From positions 1-64,000 of the forward strand of contig NZ_BPRC01000009.1 in NCBI RefSeq assembly GCF_022179725.1: a stretch of DNA of 64,000 nucleotides, written 5' to 3'. Positions 53,120 to 61,445 of the stretch are shown one piece after another; the first letter of the stretch is position 1; each line of letters opens with the position of its first letter. Under the pieces are notes generated by a model. The model ran no database searches. It was not told the origin of the DNA and saw only the letters and a program-made list of their open reading frames with translations. This stretch comes from Methylorubrum aminovorans. Lineage in GTDB: Bacteria; Pseudomonadota; Alphaproteobacteria; Rhizobiales; Beijerinckiaceae. The translations under genes were made by a program, and so were the position numbers.

Positions 53120-53758
53120 CTACGACTGCGCCACGGCGTCGGAGGCCGCCGGCCCCAGCAGGCCCTCCTCCTCGTCATCGCCGTCGATCTCGTGATCGGC
53201 TTCCTCGTGGCCGCTCACGCCGGCGGCTTCCGCGAGGTTGCGGGCGACGCGGCGCAGGAGCTTGCGCAGGCGGCGGCGCTCCTTGTTGTCGAAATCTTCG
53301 AGCAGTTCGGCCTCGACCTCATCCCAGATCCGCTCGATCGCGGCGGCCTTGGCCATCCCGGTCTCGGTCAGGCGCACGCGCACGATGCGTCCGTCGCCCG
53401 CCTCGGCCCGGCGCTCGACGAAGCCGAGGGCGGCGAGCCGGGAGATCGTCTTGGAGGCGGTGGGCGGGCGCACCCGCAGGGTGGCGGCGAGATCGCCCAT
53501 GGTCATGCTGCCGGCGGCCGCCAGGGCCTGTACCACCTGCTCCTGACCGGCGAACAGGTCGAGTTCGGCGAGCCGATCACCGACGCGGGCGCGATGCAGC
53601 CGCGCCGCCTGGACCAGCGCCCAGCCGACGCTCTTGGCGGCCGGCGGGCGCAGCCGCTTGACGGTCTTGCCCGTCTTGTCCTTCGCGCCGCGACCGCTCG
53701 GCTGACCGGGGGCCTCGCCCTGCGCCGCCACGGCGAGCGCTTCGTTTGCCGCCGACAT
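53120..53758 (-). CDS. MarR family transcriptional regulator
   Basis: A 212-residue regulator starting at ATG 53758. The winged helix lies at about residues 80-150: GSMTMGDLAATLRVRPPTAS is the recognition helix region and EAGDGRIVRVRLTETG the wing. Both ends are unusual: a disordered basic N-terminal leader of about 40 residues and a very acidic tail (GHEEADHEIDGDDEEEGLLG). It is divergent from the polysaccharide gene at 54001, which it may control. Ligand unknown. Confidence 0.85.
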   Translation of the reverse strand: MSAANEALAVAAQGEAPGQPSGRGAKDKTGKTVKRLRPPAAKSVGWALVQAARLHRARVGDRLAELDLFAGQEQVVQALAAAGSMTMGDLAATLRVRPPTASKTISRLAALGFVERRAEAGDGRIVRVRLTETGMAKAAAIERIWDEVEAELLEDFDNKERRRLRKLLRRVARNLAEAAGVSGHEEADHEIDGDDEEEGLLGPAASDAVAQS

Positions 53759-54000
53759 GATCCGGTTTCCCTTCGCGGACGCGCGGACTCGAACGCTGCC
53801 CGAAAGGATGCCCTCGGGCGGCCCGCGCGCCAAGCATCTGCCGACGGGCGATGAAGCTTCGATGACAAAAACGTTCCGCTTTGCCGCGTCCGGGGGGACA
53901 AGACACAACTCATTCGAGAAATCACTTCACGGCGCGGCCGATTTCATGGATTCCGGCGCCGCATGAGCGTCCACCGCAACCAAGACAACGGGCCGATCCG

Positions 54001-56184
54001 ATGAGGCGTCGCGAGGCGCTTGGCCTCTATCCGCTGCGCGACCTCCACCGCGCCACCGATGACGGGACCTGGACCGCAACCGGTCCCGATCCGGCCTTCG
54101 CCCTCGGCCCGGCGGCGGCGGTCGCGGCGCTGTCCAGCGCGCGCATCCGCGTCCGCTGCCGCCCGGAGGTGGTGCGGCCGGTGCTTGCCGTCGAGGCCGC
54201 GGGCGAAGCGGAACCGCGCCGCTACCGACTCACCCTGCGAGAAGGCGGGACCGACGACCTGATCCGCCTGCCGCCCGGCACCCGCGCCCTGCGCCTGGAA
54301 GCCGCCGAGGCCGGCCCGCGCTTCCGCCTCGACGCCGTGCAGGTCGAGCGGGCGGGCCGGATCGCGGCGGCTGTCCTGTCGGCGCAAAAGGTCATCGAAC
54401 GGCTGCCGCCGCAGGAGCGCCGGCCGCTGCGACTCCTGCGGCGTGCCTTCGGGCTGGCGCGCAGTGTGCCCCCGCGAGAGATCTGGCGCCGCCTCACCCG
54501 TGCAGCGCAGACACGGCGCCCGCCCGCCACCTACGCCGCCTGGCTTCAGGCGGTCGAAGCCACAGCCCTGCCCTCGGCCGAGGCCCTGCGCAGGCAGGTC
54601 GCGGCCCTGCCGGAGCGCCCGCTGATCTCGCTTCTCATGGCTGCGGGCGACGTCGATCCGTCTCATCTCGCGGAGGCGGTCGGGAGCCTACAGGCGCAGA
54701 TCTACCCGGATTGGGAACTGTGCCTCGCCGCGGAGGCATCGGCAGCGCTCCGGGCGCTGGCGGCGGAGGACAGCCGCATCCGTCTGCTGCCACCCGCCGA
54801 CGGCACCGCCACTGCCCTCGATGCGGCGCTGGCGCAGGCGCGCGGCCCGTTTCTCGCCACGATGGAGCCCGGCGATCAATTGGCGCCGCACGCGCTCCTC
54901 GCCTTCGTCCGACGGCTCGCCCGCGAGCCCGATCTCGACCTGCTCTACTCGGACGAGGACCGGATCGGACCGGACGGCGCGCGCTGCGAGCCCTTCTTCA
55001 AACCGGATTGGTCGCCCGAGACGCTGGAGAGCAGCTTCTATATCGGCGGCCTCGCCCTCTGCTGGACCGCCCTGGTGCGGGCAGTCGGCGGTTTCCCGGC
55101 TGCGAGCGAGGGCGCGGCCGCGTACGACCTCGCGCTCCGCCTGACCGAGCGAAGCGACCGCGTCGGGCACGTCGCGCAGGTGCTCTGCCATCGCCGCGCC
55201 GCCGCGCCGGCCCCGGAGGCCGCGGCCCGCGCGCTTGCCGGGCGCGCTCGGCGCACCGGCGGTTTCGATACGGTCCGTACGCTGGCGCCCGAGCATTTCG
55301 CCCTGCGGCGCGTATTGTCGGAACGCCCGCTCGTGTCGATCGTGATCCCGACCGCCGGGCGCGACAGCACCATCGGCGGGCGCAGCGTCGATCTGCTCGC
55401 CGCCTGCCTCGCCAGCATTTGCGGGACCAGCACTTACGACACCATCGAGATCGTCGCGGTCGACAACGGCGACTTGCGTCCCCCGACACGCGCGGCGATC
55501 GACCGGTTCGGCGCCCGCTCCGTCACCTGGGACAGGCCGGTCTTCAACGTGGCCGCCAAGATGAACCTCGGCGCTCACGCCGCGCGCGGCACGGTGCTGA
55601 TCTTCCTCAACGACGACATCAGCGTCATCACACCGGACTGGATCGAGGCGATGCTGGCGCTGCTCGCCATCCCCGGCGTCGGCGCGGTCGGCCCCAAGCT
55701 CCTGTTCGAGGACGGAAGCCTGCAGCATGCCGGCGTGGTCTTCGGCGAGGGCCTGCCGGACCACGTCCGCCGCGGATACCCCGGCGACGATGCGGGCGAT
55801 CACGGCTCCAGCCTCGCCAACCGCAACGTTCTCGCCGTGACCGGCGCCTGCGTGATGGTGCGCCGAGCCGATTTCGAGGCCATCGGCGGCTTCGACGAGG
55901 GTTTCGCCATCAATTACAACGACATCGACCTGTGCCTGCGGCTGCGCGAGCGCGGCCTGCGCACGGTCTACTGCGCCGAGGCCCGGCTGCATCACTACGA
56001 GAGCCGCAACCGCATCCCCACCGTGGATCCCGCCGAGCAGGGCCGCTTCCGCAAGTGCTGGGGCGCGGGGCTCGCCCGCGACCCGTACTACCCCGACCCG
56101 TTCGGCATCCGCCCGCCCGCCTTCGAACTCGACGCTGAGCGGTTTCCGCAAGCCGCACAGCGCATGGTAGAGGCGTGGCGATGA
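54001..56184 (+). CDS. Glycosyltransferase with two tandem GT2-type domains
   Basis: A 727-residue protein starting at ATG 54001. After a beta-rich N-terminal region of about 200 residues, a first GT-A domain (PLISLLMAAGDVDPSHLAEA; ATMEPGDQLAPHALL; DLLYSDEDRIGPDGAR) is followed from about residue 440 by a second (PLVSIVIPTAGRDSTIGG; IVAVDNGDLRPPTRAAI; IFLNDDISVITPDWIEAML; GGFDEGFAINYNDIDLCLRL). The first domain retains an ED pair and may be active or structural. It likely builds an O-antigen or capsule chain with the sugar made by the downstream genes, which follow after 31 bases. Confidence 0.9.
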   Translation: MRRREALGLYPLRDLHRATDDGTWTATGPDPAFALGPAAAVAALSSARIRVRCRPEVVRPVLAVEAAGEAEPRRYRLTLREGGTDDLIRLPPGTRALRLEAAEAGPRFRLDAVQVERAGRIAAAVLSAQKVIERLPPQERRPLRLLRRAFGLARSVPPREIWRRLTRAAQTRRPPATYAAWLQAVEATALPSAEALRRQVAALPERPLISLLMAAGDVDPSHLAEAVGSLQAQIYPDWELCLAAEASAALRALAAEDSRIRLLPPADGTATALDAALAQARGPFLATMEPGDQLAPHALLAFVRRLAREPDLDLLYSDEDRIGPDGARCEPFFKPDWSPETLESSFYIGGLALCWTALVRAVGGFPAASEGAAAYDLALRLTERSDRVGHVAQVLCHRRAAAPAPEAAARALAGRARRTGGFDTVRTLAPEHFALRRVLSERPLVSIVIPTAGRDSTIGGRSVDLLAACLASICGTSTYDTIEIVAVDNGDLRPPTRAAIDRFGARSVTWDRPVFNVAAKMNLGAHAARGTVLIFLNDDISVITPDWIEAMLALLAIPGVGAVGPKLLFEDGSLQHAGVVFGEGLPDHVRRGYPGDDAGDHGSSLANRNVLAVTGACVMVRRADFEAIGGFDEGFAINYNDIDLCLRLRERGLRTVYCAEARLHHYESRNRIPTVDPAEQGRFRKCWGAGLARDPYYPDPFGIRPPAFELDAERFPQAAQRMVEAWR

Positions 56185-56215
56185 TGGCGACGACACACAA
56201 CCTCGGAGACCAGCC

Positions 56216-56983
56216 GTGAAGGCCGTGATCCTCGCGGGCGGGCTCGGCACGCGGCTCTCGGAGGAGACCGTGGTGCGCCCCAAGCCGATGCTGGAAATCG
56301 GCGGACGGCCGATCCTCTGGCACATCATGCAGATCTTCGCCGCCCACGGCGTGACCGAGTTCGTGATCTGCCTCGGCTACAAGGGCTACGTCATCAAGGA
56401 GTTCTTCCTCAACTACCGCCTGCACCTGAGCGATGTGACGCTCGACCTCGGCCGGGGCGACGTGCAGTTCCACCGCTCGGCCGCAGAGGATTGGAAGGTG
56501 TCGCTGATCGAGACGGGCGACGCCACCATGACCGGCGGGCGTCTGAAGCGCGTGCGCGACTATCTCGGCGAGGACGATTTCTTCATGACCTACGGCGACG
56601 GCGTCGCCGACATCGATCTCAAGGCGCTTGCCGCCTTCCACCGGGCGCACGGACGGCTGGCGACGCTAACGGCGGTGGTGCCGCCGGGCCGCTTCGGCGC
56701 CCTCGACCTCGCCGGCGACGCCGTCCGCAGTTTCCGCGAGAAGCCGGCAGGGGACGGAGCGACCATCAACGGCGGCTTCTTCGTGCTCTCGCCGCGTGTG
56801 CTCGACCGGATCGAGGGCGACGCCACCGTGTGGGAGAGCGAGCCGCTGGAGAGCCTCGCCCGCGACGGGCAGCTCCATGCCTACCACCATACCGGCTTCT
56901 GGCAGGCGATGGACACGCTGCGCGACAAGAAGCACCTCGAAGAACTCTGGGCCCGCGGCGACGCGCCCTGGAAGGTGTGGTGA
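56216..56983 (+). CDS. rfbF: Glucose-1-phosphate cytidylyltransferase
   Basis: A 255-residue nucleotidyltransferase that makes CDP-glucose from CTP and glucose-1-phosphate. GTG 56216 follows GGAG. KAVILAGGLGTRLSEETVVR and KPMLEIGGRPILWHIM are the nucleotide-binding motifs; FFMTYGDGVADIDL holds the metal Asp, and INGGFFVLSPRV and GFWQAMDTLRDK close the active site. Length is normal. It overlaps rfbG by one base. Confidence 0.95.
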   Translation: MKAVILAGGLGTRLSEETVVRPKPMLEIGGRPILWHIMQIFAAHGVTEFVICLGYKGYVIKEFFLNYRLHLSDVTLDLGRGDVQFHRSAAEDWKVSLIETGDATMTGGRLKRVRDYLGEDDFFMTYGDGVADIDLKALAAFHRAHGRLATLTAVVPPGRFGALDLAGDAVRSFREKPAGDGATINGGFFVLSPRVLDRIEGDATVWESEPLESLARDGQLHAYHHTGFWQAMDTLRDKKHLEELWARGDAPWKVW

Positions 56984-58089
56984 TGGTCGCGCTGAATCCC
57001 GATCCCGCCTTCTGGGCGGGCCGGCGCGTGCTGCTCACCGGCCATACCGGCTTCAAGGGCGCGTGGCTGAGCCTGTGGCTCGCTCGCCTCGGCGCCCGGG
57101 TCACCGGCTTCGCCCTGGCGCCCGAGACGCGGCCGAACCTGTTCGAGTCGATCGGATTCCCGCCTCAACACTCGCGCATCGGCGACATCCGCGATTTGGC
57201 GGCGCTCACCGAGGCCATGACGGCGGCCGAGCCCGAGATCGTGATCCACATGGCGGCGCAGGCCCTGGTGCGGCCCTCCTACGCCGACCCGGTCGGCACC
57301 TTCGCAATCAACACGATGGGCACCGTCCACCTGCTGGAGGCGGCGCGGGCGGTGCCGGGCCTGCGCGCCGTCGTCGTCGTGACGAGCGACAAGGCCTACG
57401 AGAACCGGGAATGGCCCTATGCCTATCGCGAGATCGAGGCGATGGGCGGGCGCGACCCCTACAGCGCCTCGAAGGGCTGCGCCGAACTCGTGACGAGCGC
57501 CTACCGCGCCTCGTTCTTCGCTGAAGGCGGCCACCCGGCGCGGATCGCCAGCGCGCGGGCCGGCAACGTCATCGGCGGCGGTGACTACGCGCTCGACCGG
57601 CTGATCCCCGACATCGTCCGCGCCTTCGGGGCCGGCGAGTCCGTCGAGATCCGCGCGCCGCACGCAATCCGTCCCTGGCAGCACGTGCTGGAGCCGCTGG
57701 CCGGCTACCTGCGGCTGGCCGAATGTCTCGCGGGCGCCGACGGAGACCGCTTCGCCGAGGGCTGGAATCTCGGGCCGGCGGACGAGGATTGCCGGCCGGT
57801 CTCCGACCTCGTCGAGCGGCTGGCCCGGGGCTGGGGCGACGGGGCCCGCTGGCACCTCTCGCAGAAGACGCACCCGCACGAAGCGACCTATCTCAAGGTC
57901 GATGCCTCCAAGGCGCGTGCCCGGCTCGGTTGGGACCGGCGCCTGACCCTCGACACCGCGCTCGACTGGACCGCCGCGTGGTACCGCGCGGCCGCCGCCG
58001 GCGCCGATCCCCGCGCTCTGGCCGAGGCCGAGATCGCGCGCTACGAGGCGCTCGGCCAGCCAGGAGCCCCTCTCGGAGTCACAGCGTGA
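56983..58089 (+). CDS. rfbG: CDP-glucose 4,6-dehydratase
   Basis: A 368-residue extended SDR enzyme converting CDP-glucose to CDP-4-keto-6-deoxyglucose. LLTGHTGFKGAWLSLWLARL binds NAD; VVVTSDKAYENREWPYAYRE and DPYSASKGCAEL carry the Thr/Asp-Lys and Tyr-Lys catalytic residues. The GHTGFKGAW variant is specific for RfbG among 4,6-dehydratases. The start overlaps rfbF and the end overlaps the methyltransferase gene. Confidence 0.95.
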   Translation: MVALNPDPAFWAGRRVLLTGHTGFKGAWLSLWLARLGARVTGFALAPETRPNLFESIGFPPQHSRIGDIRDLAALTEAMTAAEPEIVIHMAAQALVRPSYADPVGTFAINTMGTVHLLEAARAVPGLRAVVVVTSDKAYENREWPYAYREIEAMGGRDPYSASKGCAELVTSAYRASFFAEGGHPARIASARAGNVIGGGDYALDRLIPDIVRAFGAGESVEIRAPHAIRPWQHVLEPLAGYLRLAECLAGADGDRFAEGWNLGPADEDCRPVSDLVERLARGWGDGARWHLSQKTHPHEATYLKVDASKARARLGWDRRLTLDTALDWTAAWYRAAAAGADPRALAEAEIARYEALGQPGAPLGVTA

Positions 58090-59315
58090 CCGCCCCGTCC
58101 TGCCGCGCCTGCGGCGCCGCCCTCACCCGGACCTTCTGCGATCTCGGCCTGTCGCCGCTCGCCAATTCCTACGTCACGCCGGAGCGGCGCCACCGGGGCG
58201 AGGTCTTCCACCCGCTCCACGCCTATGTCTGCGACGCCTGCTGGCTGGTGCAGCTCGAAGCCTTCGAGAGCCCTGAAGCGATCTTCTCGGACTACGCCTA
58301 CTTCTCCGGCTTCTCCGCCGGCTGGCTGCGGCACGCGGAAGCCTACGTCGACGCGATGATCACGCGCTTCGGGCTGGGGCCGGACAGCAAGGTCGTGGAG
58401 GTCGCGAGCAACGACGGCTACCTGCTGCAATACTTCGTCGCCCGTGGTGTGCCGGTGCTGGGCGTCGAGCCGGCGGCCAACGTCGCCCGCGCTGCGGTCG
58501 AGCGCGGCGTGCCCACCGAAGTCGCCTTTTTCGGCCGCGAGACCGCCCGGCGGCTGGCAGCAGAGGGCCATAAGGCAGATCTGACGGCGGCCAACAACGT
58601 GCTCGCCCATGTGCCCGACATCCTCGACTTCACCGCGGGCTTTGCCGAGATCCTGAAGCCGGAGGGCGTGGCGACGTTCGAATTCCCGCACCTGCTGCGG
58701 ATGATCGAGAGCCGGCAGTTCGATACGATCTACCACGAGCACTTCTCCTACCTGTCGCTCGGCGTGGTGATCGGCCTCCTGCGCCGACAAGGCCTGCGGG
58801 TGTTCGATGTCGAGGAATGGCCGACGCATGGCGGCTCGCTGCGCGTCTTCGCCTGCCACGAGGGCGCCGCGCACGCGCCGACGCTGGAGTTGGAGCGCGT
58901 GGTGCTCTCCGAATGGGGGGCGAACCTGTTTGACCCGTCCGGCTACGCCGGCTTCGGTCAGGCGGTGGCCGACATCAAATGCGCGGCGCTTCGTTTCCTG
59001 ATCGAGGAGCGGGCGGCGGGGCGGACCGTCTGCGCCTATGGCGCGGCGGCCAAGGGCAACACCTTCCTCAACTATTGCGGCATCGGCCCGGAGCTGATCC
59101 GGGCGGTGGCCGACCGCTCGCCGCACAAGCAGGGCACATGGCTGCCCGGCAGCCGCATCCCCGTGGTCTCGCCCGACGAGCTTTTAGGCATGCGCCCCGA
59201 CACGGTGCTGATCCTGCCGTGGAACCTCAAGGACGAGATCGCCGGGGAGATGGCGGCGATCCGCGAATGGGGCGGGCGCTTCGCCGTGGCGATCCCCGAA
59301 CTGACGGTGTTCTGA
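58086..59315 (+). CDS. NDP-hexose C-methyltransferase (TylCIII-like)
   Basis: A 409-residue SAM-dependent enzyme with a GTG start overlapping the rfbG stop. The N-terminal zinc module has CRACG and YVCDACWLVQ; the SAM-binding fold is VVEVASNDGYLLQYFVARG and ANNVLAHVPDILDF; the C-terminal domain has YHEHFSYLSLG, THGGSLRVFACH and AYGAAAKGNTFLNYCG. This three-part order is that of sugar C-3-methyltransferases such as TylCIII, which act on 4-keto-6-deoxy sugars. With rfbF and rfbG it predicts a C-methyl-branched CDP sugar. Confidence 0.88.
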   Translation: MTAPSCRACGAALTRTFCDLGLSPLANSYVTPERRHRGEVFHPLHAYVCDACWLVQLEAFESPEAIFSDYAYFSGFSAGWLRHAEAYVDAMITRFGLGPDSKVVEVASNDGYLLQYFVARGVPVLGVEPAANVARAAVERGVPTEVAFFGRETARRLAAEGHKADLTAANNVLAHVPDILDFTAGFAEILKPEGVATFEFPHLLRMIESRQFDTIYHEHFSYLSLGVVIGLLRRQGLRVFDVEEWPTHGGSLRVFACHEGAAHAPTLELERVVLSEWGANLFDPSGYAGFGQAVADIKCAALRFLIEERAAGRTVCAYGAAAKGNTFLNYCGIGPELIRAVADRSPHKQGTWLPGSRIPVVSPDELLGMRPDTVLILPWNLKDEIAGEMAAIREWGGRFAVAIPELTVF

Positions 59316-59321
59316 AGCTCG

Positions 59322-59855
59322 ATGATCTTCGAGGAACTTGAGCTGCCCGGCCTGTTCCGGCTCCTCCCTGAGCCGCATGCGGACGAGCGCGGCTTCTTCG
59401 CCCGCACCCATTGCGAGAGCGAATTCGCGGAGCGCGGGCTGGTCGGACGCTTCGCGCAATCGAGCGTGTCGTTCAACCACCGTCGCGGGACCGTGCGCGG
59501 AATGCATTTCTCGAAGCCGCCTCACGCCGAGACGAAGCTCGTGCGTTGCACGGCCGGCGCGATCCACGACGCGGTGATCGATCTTCGCCCGGGCTCGCCG
59601 ACCTATCGGCGCAGCCTATCCGTGACGCTCTCGGCCGCGAACCGCCACGCCCTCTACATCCCGGCGGGCCTCGCCCACGGCTTCCAGACACTGAGCGACG
59701 ACACGGAAATCCTCTATATGATCGACCGGCCCTTCGTGGCCTCCGCCGCCGACGGAGTGCGTTGGGACGATCCCGCCTTCGATCTTACATGGCCCGAGCC
59801 GGTGTCGATCATCGCAGCCCGCGACCTCGCCTTTCCCGATTGGACGGGGCGGTGA
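59322..59855 (+). CDS. RfbC-type NDP-4-keto-6-deoxy-sugar 3,5-epimerase
   Basis: A 177-residue cupin epimerase. GLFRLLPEPHADERGFFART opens the family, FNHRRGTVRGMHFSKPPHAE holds the catalytic His, VRCTAGAIHDAVIDLRPGSP the catalytic Asp, and YIPAGLAHGFQTLSDDTEIL the lid. RfbC usually works on dTDP sugars (GLHFQ motif); here the context is a CDP sugar and the motif reads GMHFSKPP, so a changed nucleotide preference or single 5- (or 3-) epimerisation is possible. It overlaps the next gene by 4 bases. Confidence 0.9.
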   Translation: MIFEELELPGLFRLLPEPHADERGFFARTHCESEFAERGLVGRFAQSSVSFNHRRGTVRGMHFSKPPHAETKLVRCTAGAIHDAVIDLRPGSPTYRRSLSVTLSAANRHALYIPAGLAHGFQTLSDDTEILYMIDRPFVASAADGVRWDDPAFDLTWPEPVSIIAARDLAFPDWTGR

Positions 59856-60844
59856 AGCGGGTCCTCGTCACCGGAGCGGCCGGCTTCGTCGGCCGCCCCG
59901 CGGTTGCCGCACTGGCCGCCCGCGGCTTCGAAGTTCACGCGGTCGGCCGGACCGCGCCGGAGGGCGTCCACGCCTTCCACGCCGCCGACCTACTCGACCC
60001 GTCCGAGCGACGCGCCGCCGTGCAGGCGGCCGCAGCGACCCATCTCCTCCACCTCGCCTGGATCACCACGCCCGGCCGCTACTGGCAGGCGCCGGACAAT
60101 CTCGATTGGATTGCCGCGAGCCTCGACCTCGTGCGGACGTTTCGCGAGGCGGGCGGCAGCCGCGCGGTGGTGGCCGGGACATGTGCCGAGTACGACTGGA
60201 CGCGAATCGACCCACTGTCGCGCGCAGAACTCGAATCCCCTACTCCCCGCCTGCGGAGCGAGGGGGATGCAGCCGCGATCCGAATCGGCCAGCTCTTCGA
60301 ATCTGCCCCCTGCGAGCCCGCAACGCTCTACGGCGCCGCCAAGGACGGCCTGCGCCGCGTCCTCGCGGCCTACGCGGCCACCGCCGGTCTCTCCCTCGCA
60401 TGGGGGCGGCTGTTCTACCTCTATGGTCCCAGTGAGACGCCGGGCCGGCTCGTCGGCGATGCGGCGCGGGCGCTGCTTGCGGGCGAGCGCCTCGCCACCA
60501 GCGAGGGCCGGCAGCGCCGCGACTTTCTCCACGTCGGCGATGCGGGCGCCGCCTTCGCGGCCCTGCTGGACTCAGCGGTGGAAGGTCCCGTCAATATCGG
60601 CTCGGGCGATGCCGTGCCGGTGCGGACGATTCTGGAAACGATCGGTACGCTCACCGGCCGTCCGGACCTGATCGATTTCGGAGCGCGGCCGCTCGGTCCC
60701 ACGGAGCCGGCCTGCATCGAGGCCGACATCCGGCGCTTGGCGAACGAGGTCGGCTTTTCCCCGCGCTACCGCCTCGATCAGGGCTTGGCGGAGACGGTGA
60801 CGGGCTGGCGCGAAGCGCTCAGCATTGCGGCATCAGGCCCTTGA
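59852..60844 (+). CDS. NAD-dependent epimerase/dehydratase (probable 4-ketoreductase)
   Basis: A 330-residue extended SDR with a GTG start overlapping the epimerase gene. VTGAAGFVGRPAVAALAARG binds NAD(P); the catalytic Tyr-x3-Lys is in LYGAAKDGL; RRDFLHVGDAGAAFAALLDS and PVNIGSGDAVPVRTILE close the substrate pocket. As the last gene of the sugar cluster it most likely reduces the 4-keto group to give the final deoxy sugar. The 3' end overlaps the convergent response-regulator gene by 26 bases. Confidence 0.88.
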   Translation: MKRVLVTGAAGFVGRPAVAALAARGFEVHAVGRTAPEGVHAFHAADLLDPSERRAAVQAAAATHLLHLAWITTPGRYWQAPDNLDWIAASLDLVRTFREAGGSRAVVAGTCAEYDWTRIDPLSRAELESPTPRLRSEGDAAAIRIGQLFESAPCEPATLYGAAKDGLRRVLAAYAATAGLSLAWGRLFYLYGPSETPGRLVGDAARALLAGERLATSEGRQRRDFLHVGDAGAAFAALLDSAVEGPVNIGSGDAVPVRTILETIGTLTGRPDLIDFGARPLGPTEPACIEADIRRLANEVGFSPRYRLDQGLAETVTGWREALSIAASGP

Positions 60845-61217
60845 GGCGGGCCAGGATATCCTCGCCCGCGCAGGGCCGGGCGAGGAACTGAGCGCCGGCC
60901 GGCATGCGCTCGGGATCGGGTGAGGCACGGCCGGAGACGATCAGGATCGGCAGGTTCGGCCGGGCCTGAGCGACGGAATTCGCCAGTTCAAACCCATCGA
61001 CACGCCCCGAGAGCTGCACGTCGGTCACGAGACCGCAGATATCCGGTCGCGCCTGCAGGATGGACAGCGCGCGCTCGGCGGAGGCGCATTGCACGGTGTC
61101 GTAGCCGCCCTCCTCCAGCACGTCGCCGAGGTCCATGATGGTCAAGGCCTCATCCTCGACGATGAGGATGACGGGACGGTCGGCTTCCGGATTCGTCGTC
61201 TCGGTCTGGCTCGCCAC
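60819..61217 (-). CDS. Single-domain response regulator
   Basis: A 132-residue receiver protein with a GTG start. VILIVEDEALTIMDLGDVLE begins the fold, the acceptor Asp is in GLVTDVQLSGRVDG and the Ser/Thr switch in ILIVSGRAS. The highly conserved Lys that contacts the phosphate is replaced: the motif reads QFLARPCAGE where FLPKPF is usual. No output domain. Its last 26 bases overlap the sugar reductase gene on the other strand. Partner kinase unknown. Confidence 0.9.
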   Translation of the reverse strand: MASQTETTNPEADRPVILIVEDEALTIMDLGDVLEEGGYDTVQCASAERALSILQARPDICGLVTDVQLSGRVDGFELANSVAQARPNLPILIVSGRASPDPERMPAGAQFLARPCAGEDILARLKGLMPQC

Positions 61218-61254
61218 CTTACGCTCTCCCCGATTTGCTCCAGCGACCCGAATT

Positions 61255-61299
61255 GTTCGCAGACTTGTTGTTCGCGGACCTATCGCTCGCAGACTTGGC
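61255..61299. repeat. Three 15-bp degenerate tandem repeats
   Basis: GTTCGCAGACTTGTT, GTTCGCGGACCTATC and GCTCGCAGACTTGGC follow without spacer, in the gap upstream of the response-regulator gene. Read on the plus strand they spell LFADL-type pentapeptides, like a pentapeptide-repeat protein, but no supported gene contains them. Confidence 0.6.
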
Positions 61300-61423
61300 C
61301 TTTTCCCGTGACGGAAGCCGCTGCGCTGCGCTGATCCAACGAGTAACCCCGCTGCGGGTTGCAGGGTCCCGGAGAGTGCCCGTCGGTTATCCTGCGGACG
61401 AGCCGGCCACCCCTGCGCCGCGG

Positions 61424-61445
61424 GGCCGGCCGCTGCAAGCCGGCC
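61424..61445 (-). terminator. Hairpin directly after bioA
   Basis: GGCCGGC and GCCGGCC form a perfect 7-bp stem with an 8-base loop, starting at the base next to the bioA stop. There is no T run, so terminator function is only likely. Confidence 0.45.
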
